Shown in pieces: positions 32,383-40,900 of a stretch of DNA of 64,000 nucleotides; position 1 is the first letter of the stretch, and each line of letters begins with the position of its first letter. The notes beneath the pieces are model-generated. The model did not search any database. It saw only the letters and a list, made by a program, of their open reading frames with translations, and was not told the DNA's origin. The position numbers and the translations under genes are program-made. This stretch comes from Agrobacterium vitis (GTDB lineage Bacteria > Pseudomonadota > Alphaproteobacteria > Rhizobiales > Rhizobiaceae), in assembly GCF_013426735.1 (NCBI RefSeq), contig NZ_AP023272.1, forward strand, positions 1,718,501-1,782,500. Reading direction: 5' to 3'.

Positions 32383-35300
32383 TGGCCACCCCTTTGAAGC
32401 TTGCGGCGACCGTCACACTCGATGCCAGCCAGGTGCCGGCCGGCGCACAGGCCACCAAGCAGGCGATTGCCGGTATCGGCACTGAGGCCTCGGCCAGCAC
32501 CACCAAACTCCAGCAGATGATTGCCGCACAGACCGGTTTGGGATCTCCTGCCGCCAATCAGAATGTCCGCGAGTGGACCGGCGCCTTGGCAATGCAGGGG
32601 CGTTCGCTTGACGAGTTGCGGGCCAAATACAATCCGTTGTTTGCGACCGTTAATCAGTACAAGGCGTCGCTGACCGAGATCCGCACCCTTCATGCTCAAG
32701 GCGTACTGTCCACCGACGAAATGACGGCGGCGATCTCGCGCAATCGGCAAGCGACGCTTGCTTCGATCAATGCGATCAAGGGCCGCAATGCGGCGATGAA
32801 TGGCGACAGGGAGGGCCAGTTCCGCCGCCAGAACCTCATGTATCAAGTATTCGACACTGGACAATCGGCGGCACTTGGCATGCCGCTCGCCATGGTGGCC
32901 ATGCAACAGGGGCCGCAGGTTATCCAGATGTATGCCGGCCAGGGCGGGGTCAATGCGGCGCTTAAGGATCTCGGCACGATTGCGTCTGGGGCAGGGCGGT
33001 TGATCACGCCGCTCACGGTTTCAATCGGTGGGCTTGCTGCCGCTGCAATGGTCGGTGCCAGCGCCTGGAACGGCTATCTCACATCCACCAAAGAGGTTTC
33101 GACGGCAGCCAATGGCCTGGGCCGCGCCGTTGCCGGTACGGCCACGCAGATGGAAGCGGCGGCCCAAGCCGGAGCGGCCAGCGCTGGCGTCTCGGTCAAG
33201 TCGGCGCGCTCGATGGAAGCGGCCTTCTTGCGTACCGGACGGATCGGCAATGAGAATTTCGAAGGCTTGATTTCGATCAGCAAGGATTTTGCCGCAACGA
33301 TCGGCACGGATGCCGCCTCGGCCGGCCAGGCGCTGGCTGATCTGTTTGCCGATCCGGCTAAGGCTGCTCAGGTTCTCTACCAGCAATATGGGCTGATCGA
33401 TGCGGCCACGGCCAAGCAGGCGACCAATCTGGCAGCGCAGAACCGGCAGTCTGAGGCGCAAGCCGTGTTGCTGAAAGCGCTACCCCCGCAGCTGGCATCG
33501 GCAGCCGAAGCGACGACCGCCCTGGGTCGGGCTTGGGAAGGGGTGAGCACGGCTTCCAGCAATGCCTTCGATTGGATCGGAAAGGCAATCGATAAGGGAG
33601 CAGGTATCAAGACCCTGGCAGAACGGATTGCCGGGCTTCGAAACCAGCTCTCTGTCGGTGGACCGACCGGGCGCGGCGCGCGCGGGGCTGATAAAATCCA
33701 GGCTGAACTCGACGCCTTGTTGGCGCAGCAGGCCAGTGAACAGGCGGCCGAGGCTGAACGCCAGCGCAAGGCCGTCGAGATCCGCAAGAGCCAAGCCGCC
33801 TTGACTGCGGCCGACGCTGTGCCTGCCAATGCAGATGCCGCCAAGCGCCAAAGCTTGACCAACAGCATTGCGGCCATGCAATCGGGCCTGACCATCCAGT
33901 CACTCAGCCCGGAGGATCGTGCCAAGCTGACCGTCGGTATCGAGGCGCAGACGCGGGCGCTCGATGCGCTCAACAATCGCCAGGCCCGCGCAGCGGAAAT
34001 GGACCGGCTGGATATCCAGATCCAGAACGAGCGCAATCCTTTGGTTCGTGCCGATCTGGAAGCACGCCGGACCCGGCTGCAAATGGCTGACCAGGAATTG
34101 AGCGCCGAGCAGGTCTCGGCCGAGGCCGCTCGCGCCCGCAATCGGGTTATTCAGGAGACGATTGCATCCTCGCAGGCGCAGGCGGCGGATATGCAAACGG
34201 AAACGGCGATCCGGGAAAAACTCAATGCCCAGGTTGCGGCTGGCACGCTGACCAGCGAGCAGGCACAGACCCATCTCGAAACGGAATTGCAACTGCGCCC
34301 GCTGATCGCGGCGGCGGCTCTGGCTGAAGGGGAGGCAAAGACCAAGCTGCTCGACACCATCAATCAGTTACGAGTCGGTTATGAGGGTCTTGCCGCCTCG
34401 CAGCGCGATGCCAGTGCGGCATCCTATCTCCAAAGCCAGACCGCCACGGTGGATCGGCTGCGCTACCAGACTTCGATTGCAACGCGGCCTACCTCCGATC
34501 AGTCTGCCTTGCTGGGGCAATATGATGCCGAGGTTAAAATCCGCGAGTTAGGCACAGACCCGACATCGAAGCGGGCTGATGATATCCGCCGCGTCGCCCG
34601 CGAAACCGCCGCCTGGAATACCCAGCTCGCCAAAACCACGGAAGCCTGGAATTCGGTTCAGCAATCGGCCGGCAACACGATCGACAGCATTGTCGATGGC
34701 CTGTCGTCCGGCAATATCAAGGATGCGGCCAAAAGCATCGTCAGTGACATCAATAAGACCTTCCTGGAATTGGCGATCAAGAACCCGTTGAAGAACGCAT
34801 TGCTCGGTACGAGTTCCGGCACCTTGAGCGATGTCGGCGGGATCAGCGGGATCCTGTCACGGCTGTTTGGCAGTGGATCGGATACGGCGTCGATTGCCAG
34901 CAAGGCGTTGGGACAATCGGTCGGCTCGATGCAGGTGACGGCGGGAACCGTCATGCTGAATGGCGGGCTATCTGGCGGATTGAGCAATTTGCTTGGCGGT
35001 TCGCAATCGGCCGCCAACAGCAATTCGAACGTTATGGACTTGTCGGCGTATCGCAAAGCCATCAGCTCGATTGAAAGCGGCGGCAATTACTCGGCGCTTG
35101 GTCCGGTGACGGCCTCTGGTGATCGTGCTTACGGTGCGTATCAGGTGATGGGGTCTAATATTCCCTCCTGGACCAAGTCAGCGCTTGGCACGTCGATGAC
35201 GCCGAACGAATATCTGGGCAACTCGCAGGCGCAGGACGCGGTCTTTAACAAGTATTTTGGCGCGTCGGTTTCTAAATACGGCAATGCCCAGGACGCTGCC

Positions 35301-36059
35301 TCTGTCTGGTTTTCCGGAAAGCCGATGGCCAGCGCCGGCAATGCCACCGATGTTTTGGGGACCACCAGCACCGCCTATGTCGATAAATTCAACTCGGCCC
35401 TGGGTAATGTCACAGGTTCCACCAATAGCGCGGCTTCCGGACTTGGCGGCTTGAACAGCGCAACCGGCGTTGCCGCCAAAGGCCTCGACGGCCTCGGCTC
35501 CGGCATGGGCAAGTTCGGCCAGGTGCTGGCCCAGGCGCAGGCATCGGGCAATGGCGGACTTGCCTCCTTGCTTGGCGGCCTGACCTCTTACGGCCAGTCG
35601 GTCTTTAACTCATCAAGCCAGTTCCAGTCGGCGATCCTGAGCGGCGGTATCGGTCTTTATTCGGGCGGTGGCTATACCGGCGCTGGTGGCGTCTATGAAC
35701 CGGCCGGCGTGGTCCATAAGGGCGAGATCGTCTGGAGCCAGTCTGATATTGCCCGTGCTGGCGGCCCGCACACGGTTGAAGCCATGCGGTTGGGAAAACG
35801 CGGTTATGCCGATGGCGGCATGGTAGACAGCTATCCGACGCCAAAGCGGCTCTGGTCTGCCGCCAACGGCAATGACCAGCCGGGGGCAGGAGCATCGGCG
35901 CCCCGCAGTGCCACCATCACCCTCAACATGGCCGGAGCCTATGGGAAGGACGAGATGCGGGCCGAAGCCTATGCCGGAATGCAGCAGGCGCTCGATGAAT
36001 ATGACCGGGCGATGCCGGACCGCATGCAGACGATCAGCGCGCATCCAAGGTGGCGATAA
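32379..36059 (+). CDS. Tail length tape measure protein with lytic transglycosylase domain
   Basis: A 1226-residue protein, the largest helical gene in the tail cluster. Residues about 330-720 are coiled coil with a hydrophobic segment (LTVSIGGLAAAAMVGASAW) near 210. Residues about 890-1000 contain SSIESGGNYSALG, AYGAYQVMGSNIPSW and SVWFSG, the motifs of a transglycosylase. A glycine-rich end (GLYSGGGYTGAGGVYEPAG, then VVHKGEIVW) is typical of tape measures. It sets tail length and may cut peptidoglycan during DNA entry. Confidence 0.92.
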   Translation: MMATPLKLAATVTLDASQVPAGAQATKQAIAGIGTEASASTTKLQQMIAAQTGLGSPAANQNVREWTGALAMQGRSLDELRAKYNPLFATVNQYKASLTEIRTLHAQGVLSTDEMTAAISRNRQATLASINAIKGRNAAMNGDREGQFRRQNLMYQVFDTGQSAALGMPLAMVAMQQGPQVIQMYAGQGGVNAALKDLGTIASGAGRLITPLTVSIGGLAAAAMVGASAWNGYLTSTKEVSTAANGLGRAVAGTATQMEAAAQAGAASAGVSVKSARSMEAAFLRTGRIGNENFEGLISISKDFAATIGTDAASAGQALADLFADPAKAAQVLYQQYGLIDAATAKQATNLAAQNRQSEAQAVLLKALPPQLASAAEATTALGRAWEGVSTASSNAFDWIGKAIDKGAGIKTLAERIAGLRNQLSVGGPTGRGARGADKIQAELDALLAQQASEQAAEAERQRKAVEIRKSQAALTAADAVPANADAAKRQSLTNSIAAMQSGLTIQSLSPEDRAKLTVGIEAQTRALDALNNRQARAAEMDRLDIQIQNERNPLVRADLEARRTRLQMADQELSAEQVSAEAARARNRVIQETIASSQAQAADMQTETAIREKLNAQVAAGTLTSEQAQTHLETELQLRPLIAAAALAEGEAKTKLLDTINQLRVGYEGLAASQRDASAASYLQSQTATVDRLRYQTSIATRPTSDQSALLGQYDAEVKIRELGTDPTSKRADDIRRVARETAAWNTQLAKTTEAWNSVQQSAGNTIDSIVDGLSSGNIKDAAKSIVSDINKTFLELAIKNPLKNALLGTSSGTLSDVGGISGILSRLFGSGSDTASIASKALGQSVGSMQVTAGTVMLNGGLSGGLSNLLGGSQSAANSNSNVMDLSAYRKAISSIESGGNYSALGPVTASGDRAYGAYQVMGSNIPSWTKSALGTSMTPNEYLGNSQAQDAVFNKYFGASVSKYGNAQDAASVWFSGKPMASAGNATDVLGTTSTAYVDKFNSALGNVTGSTNSAASGLGGLNSATGVAAKGLDGLGSGMGKFGQVLAQAQASGNGGLASLLGGLTSYGQSVFNSSSQFQSAILSGGIGLYSGGGYTGAGGVYEPAGVVHKGEIVWSQSDIARAGGPHTVEAMRLGKRGYADGGMVDSYPTPKRLWSAANGNDQPGAGASAPRSATITLNMAGAYGKDEMRAEAYAGMQQALDEYDRAMPDRMQTISAHPRWR

Positions 36060-36697
36060 TGGCGGCTCTTGCCCTATCCGAGGTCTTTGACCTGTTACCA
36101 ATCTCGTCGGTGACCTGGAGCATCCAGCGCAATGACGAATTCGACAGCCTCGGTTCTGGCGATGTCTGGCAGGCAGAGCTTGCCGCGCCGCTTTGGACAG
36201 CCGAGGTTACACTCGCCACATCCCGAAACGATCAACTGACACAAGTTGCCGCCGTAATCCGCAGCCTGGATGGTGTTCGCACTGCCTTCCTGGTTTGCGA
36301 CCTGATCCGTCAATATCCGCTGCTCGATCCCAACGGCACAGCGATTGCGGGCCGCAACATTACCGTTCGGGAAATCGGCACTGACCGCGTGACAGCGAGG
36401 ATGACCGGGTTTCCGGCAGGCTATCAGCTGTCGCCGGGCGATAAGCTGCAAATCACCTACGGCGACCAGATTGCTTTTGCCGAGGTATCGCGTCCAGCAA
36501 CGGCTGATGCGAATGGCAATCTCGATGCGCCGATTTTCCCGCGCCTGCCTTTGGCCGTTGCGAGCGGCATGGCGGTCATATTGATCCGCCCGGCCTGTCC
36601 GGTGGTCATCGTTCCCGAAAGCCATAATCCCGGCGAAGCCAAAAGGACGGTCACGTCGGGAGCGGGTTTCAAAGTCATTCAAAAGCGGAGGGTCTGA
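36059..36697 (+). CDS. Distal tail protein (after tape measure)
   Basis: A 212-residue beta-rich protein. Its place after the tape measure matches distal-tail proteins of siphoviruses and gene transfer agents. Segments such as WSIQRNDEFDSLGSGDVWQA and LSPGDKLQITYG support a tail structural fold. It starts on the last base of the tape-measure stop and its final base is the A of the next ATG. Confidence 0.7.
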   Translation: MAALALSEVFDLLPISSVTWSIQRNDEFDSLGSGDVWQAELAAPLWTAEVTLATSRNDQLTQVAAVIRSLDGVRTAFLVCDLIRQYPLLDPNGTAIAGRNITVREIGTDRVTARMTGFPAGYQLSPGDKLQITYGDQIAFAEVSRPATADANGNLDAPIFPRLPLAVASGMAVILIRPACPVVIVPESHNPGEAKRTVTSGAGFKVIQKRRV

Positions 36698-37326
36698 TGC
36701 GAGACATTGATAGCGCCACGTTGGCCGCGCTGGAGCGCGCACCGATCGGCAGCTTTGCCCCGAGAACGCTTGCCTGGTTCACCGCCAAGGAAAGATCAAC
36801 CGGCCATACCGTAGGACGCGGTTTCTGGTCTGGCGACGAGGATCTCAGCCTCACGGTCTTCAGCGGCCTGGACGGATCGCTGGTTAGCCGTTCCTATATC
36901 GCCGCTGGCAATTTGTTGAAGGTCAGCGATATTCCGCAGACCTCCGACTTTACCGTTCAGACGATCACCATCGACATTTCCCAGATTGCCGATGCTGCCC
37001 GTCAGCTCGTGCGCGAATATGATCTGCGGCTCGGCAAGGTCGAAATCCACGAGCTGCTGATCGACCCGAAAACCGGAGAGCAGATTGCCCCGGGGTCAAT
37101 CATCTTCATGGGCGAGATCGACGGCGCACCGATCAAGACGCCGCGCACAGGCGGCACGGGATCCGCTTCGATCAAGGCTGTCTCGGACGTCATGTCGATG
37201 CTCACCCGCTCCAACCCCGTAAAAAGCTCTTATGAGGGGCAGAAGGCCCGCAGCAATGATCAATGGGGCAAGGACACGGCCGTCATTGCCACCTGGAAGA
37301 TCGCCTGGGGCCAGAAATCCACCTGA
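36697..37326 (+). CDS. Tail hub-like protein (DUF2163-like)
   Basis: A 209-residue protein resembling DUF2163-type tail proteins: GRGFWSGDEDLSLTVFSG, then a SDFTVQTITIDISQ strand and a RLGKVEIHELLIDP strand. The order tape measure, distal tail, hub, peptidase, host-specificity protein is shared with gene transfer agents and D3112-like phages. No repeat-independent promoter precedes it. Confidence 0.72.
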   Translation: MRDIDSATLAALERAPIGSFAPRTLAWFTAKERSTGHTVGRGFWSGDEDLSLTVFSGLDGSLVSRSYIAAGNLLKVSDIPQTSDFTVQTITIDISQIADAARQLVREYDLRLGKVEIHELLIDPKTGEQIAPGSIIFMGEIDGAPIKTPRTGGTGSASIKAVSDVMSMLTRSNPVKSSYEGQKARSNDQWGKDTAVIATWKIAWGQKST

Positions 37327-37416
37327 TCGGCGTAACCGGCAATCTTGCTCCCTCGCCATTGTGTGCTATGTCTTCGAAGGGTGTTTGAGGCGGGTTTGAA
37401 AGCCCGCCAACGCCGC

Positions 37417-37441
37417 CCCACAAGCCCTTGCGGCTGTTTTG
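37417..37441 (+). promoter_or_regulatory. Late-control repeat R3 (before the tail-tip operon)
   Basis: CCACAA and TTGCGG around GCCC, followed by CTGTTTTG. Like R2 it ends exactly 30 bases before an ATG (37471), and the interval resembles that of R2. A separate hairpin, GGCGGG with CCCGCC, lies just before it at about 37389-37408. Confidence 0.6.
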
Positions 37442-37470
37442 ACGGGCTGCCTTGAGCCACTTTGCTCGGC

Positions 37471-37533
37471 ATGAACCAGAGCCCAAAAGACCGCCTTTTC
37501 CTGCCGTTCAGCGATCCCGCGAGGTCGCGCTGA
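37471..37533 (+). CDS. Possible 20-residue leader peptide
   Basis: The ATG at 37471 lies at the same distance from R3 as the protease ATG lies from R2. It opens a 20-codon frame (MNQSPKDRLF...) whose stop overlaps the ATG of the next gene as TGATG. It could couple translation of the tail-tip operon or be a relic of a duplicated leader. Confidence 0.35.
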   Translation: MNQSPKDRLFLPFSDPARSR

Positions 37534-37961
37534 TGCAGACGCTCGTGCGCTTGAAAGACTGGCGGTCGCGGTTCGAGATAGCGATCGATGAGATCAAAGC
37601 CCGACCTTTCGAATGGTATGTGCATGATTGCGGACCAGGCCTTGCCGGCCGGCTCGTCCAGGCGCTGACCGGCGTCGATCTGGCGGCTGGCATGATCGCC
37701 AACCCCTACCTTGACGAGGAGAGCGCTGCCGCCATTATTCGCGCGGCCGGGTTCGAGACGCTTGGTGCGCTGGTCGCATCCCTGTTGCCGGAAATCCATC
37801 CCAGCCAGGCGCAAATCGGTGATATCGCCGCGATCGCTTACGACGGCCCGATCGGTCATGCACTCGGCGTGGTGAACGGTGAGCGGATCTTTGTGTTGCG
37901 ACCGCAGGGCCTGGGGACCGTCAGCCTGCTGCATGCCACCATGGCCTTCAGGGTGGGTTAA
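37533..37961 (+). CDS. Tail-tip peptidase-like protein (DUF6950/NlpC-P60-like)
   Basis: A 142-residue protein with a Cys in WYVHDCGPGLA (about residues 29-39) and a His in GPIGHALGVV (about 107-116), the Cys/His arrangement of papain-like tail peptidases. It may help drill through the cell wall at infection. I start it at the ATG at 37533, with GCGAGG upstream; a TTG at 37452 in the same frame would add 27 unlikely residues. Confidence 0.75.
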   Translation: MQTLVRLKDWRSRFEIAIDEIKARPFEWYVHDCGPGLAGRLVQALTGVDLAAGMIANPYLDEESAAAIIRAAGFETLGALVASLLPEIHPSQAQIGDIAAIAYDGPIGHALGVVNGERIFVLRPQGLGTVSLLHATMAFRVG

Positions 37962-40900
37962 ATGGCGTTCAAAGCCCTCTCCATCCTGCTTTACCTGTTG
38001 CTCTCGGCCGATGCGGCTCATGCCGGACCGGTGGCTGGTGCGGTTGCCGCTATTGGCTCGTTTTTTGCGACCGGCATTGGCAGTGTCGTCGCGCGCGTTG
38101 CGGTCGGCTTTGGCTTTTCCCTGCTGCAAAAGGCTCTGACCGGCAAAACCAAGACGGCGGCTTCCGGCCAGGTGCTGGAAATCAAGATGGGCGAAGACCA
38201 GCCGATGAGCTTTATCATCGGCTCGCGGGCCGTCGGTGGCCGGCGCAAATATATCGGCACCTGGGGCAGCGACGGCAGCACGCCCAATGCTTATCTGACC
38301 GACGTCATCGAGCTTGCCAACCTGCCGTCCTATGCCGGCTCTCAGGGGCTGAACAGCATCTGGATCGATGACAAGAAATGCACGGTCGACTGGTCAAAGC
38401 CGCATGCGGATGGGCGTGGTTATCCTGTCACCGAGTTTCGCAAAAGCGGCAAGGATTACCTCTGGATCAAATATTACGACGGCACCCAGACCGCAGCCGA
38501 CAGCTTCCTGGTGGCGAAGTTTGGCGGCAATGCCGATCGGCCTTATGGATCGGACCGCATCGGGCGTGGCACCCAATATATCATTCTGACGGCCCGCTAT
38601 AATTCCGATCTGTTTTCCGGGATGCCAACCGGTATCTATGAGCCGAAACCGACGCCGTTCTACGATCCGCGCAAGGACAGCACCAATGGCGGCAGCGGTG
38701 CGCATCGCTGGAATGATCCCGCGACCTATGAAGCCACGCTCAATCCGATCACCGCCGCCTATAACATCGCCCGTGGTATCTACTACGGTGGCGACTGGTT
38801 TTACGGCGGCCAGAATGTTTCCGCGCACCGCCTGCCGAATGCATCATGGTTTGCCGCCGCCAATGAATGCGACCGGACCATCAATGATGCGCCGCAGTTC
38901 CGTTGCGGCCTGGAAGTCACGCTCGATACCGAGCCGCTGGACGTGCTTGAGGATCTGCGAATTGCCTGCGCCGGGCGCTTTGCCGAGGTCGGCGGTTTCA
39001 TCAAGCCGCTGGTCGGCGCGCCTGGCTCTGCCGTTTATTCCTTTGACGATGACGGCATCGTCATCACCAAGGATCAGGATTTCGAGCCGTTCCCGTCCCT
39101 GAAATCGACCCATAACCGCGTGACCGGCACCTATCCGGAGCCAGCGGAAAAATGGGCGACGAAAGATGCCCCGGAGAACCGGAACCTGACGCTGGAAGCC
39201 GAAGACGGCAATCGTTCGCTGCCGGTTTCCGTTTCCTTTGCCGCCGTTCCCTATTCGGCGCAGGTGCAATCGCTGATCGAAACCATGGTGAAGGAGCAGC
39301 GCCGGTTTCGAACCCATGTCGTCACCTTGCCACCTTTGGCAGCGGCCCTGGAGCCGAATGACGTTGTCGCCTGGACCTCGGTGCGCAATGCCTATTCGAA
39401 CAAGAAGTTTCTGGTGACGGGAAATACCGGTCAGTCCGGCATGTTGCGGCAGGTGGCGCTGACGGAGATCGATCCGTCCGATTACGATCCTCCGGAGACC
39501 ATCGTGGCACCGGTGATCGGCTGGACAGGGCCGGTCGCGGCTCCGGTGCAAGCGATGACCGGCTTCCAGGTTTCGGCGGGTTCGGTCACCGATAGCGCCA
39601 GCCAGCAGCGCCGTCCCGCCATTGTAATCTCCTGTGCAAGTGACCTGGATGACGTTGCCCGTGTCTGGGTCAAGGTCCGCGTCAAGGCAACCGGTGTGAT
39701 CGTCCTGGATAGCGATGCCAATCCCTATGGCGCGCCCGCCAGTTGGACGCTTTCGGGGAGTTGGTGCCTGGCGCTGACGGAATATGAGGTGCAGGGCAAA
39801 TTGGTGCCGGTCAGCGCCCGTCAAACGGAGGCATCCGCGTGGATCGCGGTGACCACGCTGAACCTGTCGGAATCGACTGACGTTCTCGACGGTTCGATTG
39901 TGTCGTCGAAGATCGCCGATGCGGCGGTGACGGCGTCCAAGATCATGGACGAGGCTGTCACCAATCTGAAGCTCGCGGATGCGGCGGTCGGCACGTCCAA
40001 GCTCCAGGTCGAGGCGGTGACGCAAGAGATCCTGGCGGCTAAGTCTGTCATCGCCGACAAGCTTGCCGATGCGGCGGTGACGGGTGCAAAGCTTGCGGCC
40101 CAGGCGGTTGACGCGACCAAGTTTGCCGCCAGCATTGAGCCAGTGCGCGTTGTCACCGCGCTGCCGACCAGTCGTGTGTCTGCCTATGTCACGTTTAATG
40201 GCGAGGCTTATCGCTGGAATGGTGCTGCCTATGTCAAGACGGTGGCGACGGCTGAACTGACCGGGCAGTTGATCGGCTCGCAGATCGCGGATCTGGCCAT
40301 TGTCGCCTCCAAGATCGCTGATGGCATTATCACCGGGACCAAGCTTGCCGCCGACACCATCGGTGCGAATAACCTGGCTGCGAACTCCGTCACCGCCAAA
40401 CAGCTGGTGCTGACCGATTTTACCAATCTTGTACCTGATAACCAGATGCAGAACCCCGGCAGCTCTTGGGTCGGGTCGGGCTGGTCGTCCTGGACGGACC
40501 CGTATCTTGGCGGCATGGCTTCCCGGTCGCAGATGAAGTTCGCCTATGTGGCAGGAATGACCGGCTACGGCAACGAGCTGCTCGGCAAGGCGTTTCCGGT
40601 CCAAGCGGGTGCGCAATACCGTGTGACCGGATCAGCCTATTCGAACGGCAATCAATCGCCGCTCTTGCGGATAAAATGGCTGGATCGAACCGGCGCCCTG
40701 ATTAACTACATCGACTTCCTCGTCGGGGATCGCGGGGCCGGGCCGGTCACGGCAACGGTCAATCTGACGGCTCCGACTGGTGCGACGCAGGCGGTGATGG
40801 CTGCCTATGTTTGGCGAACGACCACCAACAGCGATGTCTATGTCGGTGGCTTTATCGTGCAGAAGCGCAATGCCGCCGAGCTGATCATTGACGGCACGAT

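Noticed and set aside
38844..40616. A 590-codon minus-strand frame inside the tail fibre gene
   Set aside because: His/Arg/Gly-rich translation typical of an antisense shadow.
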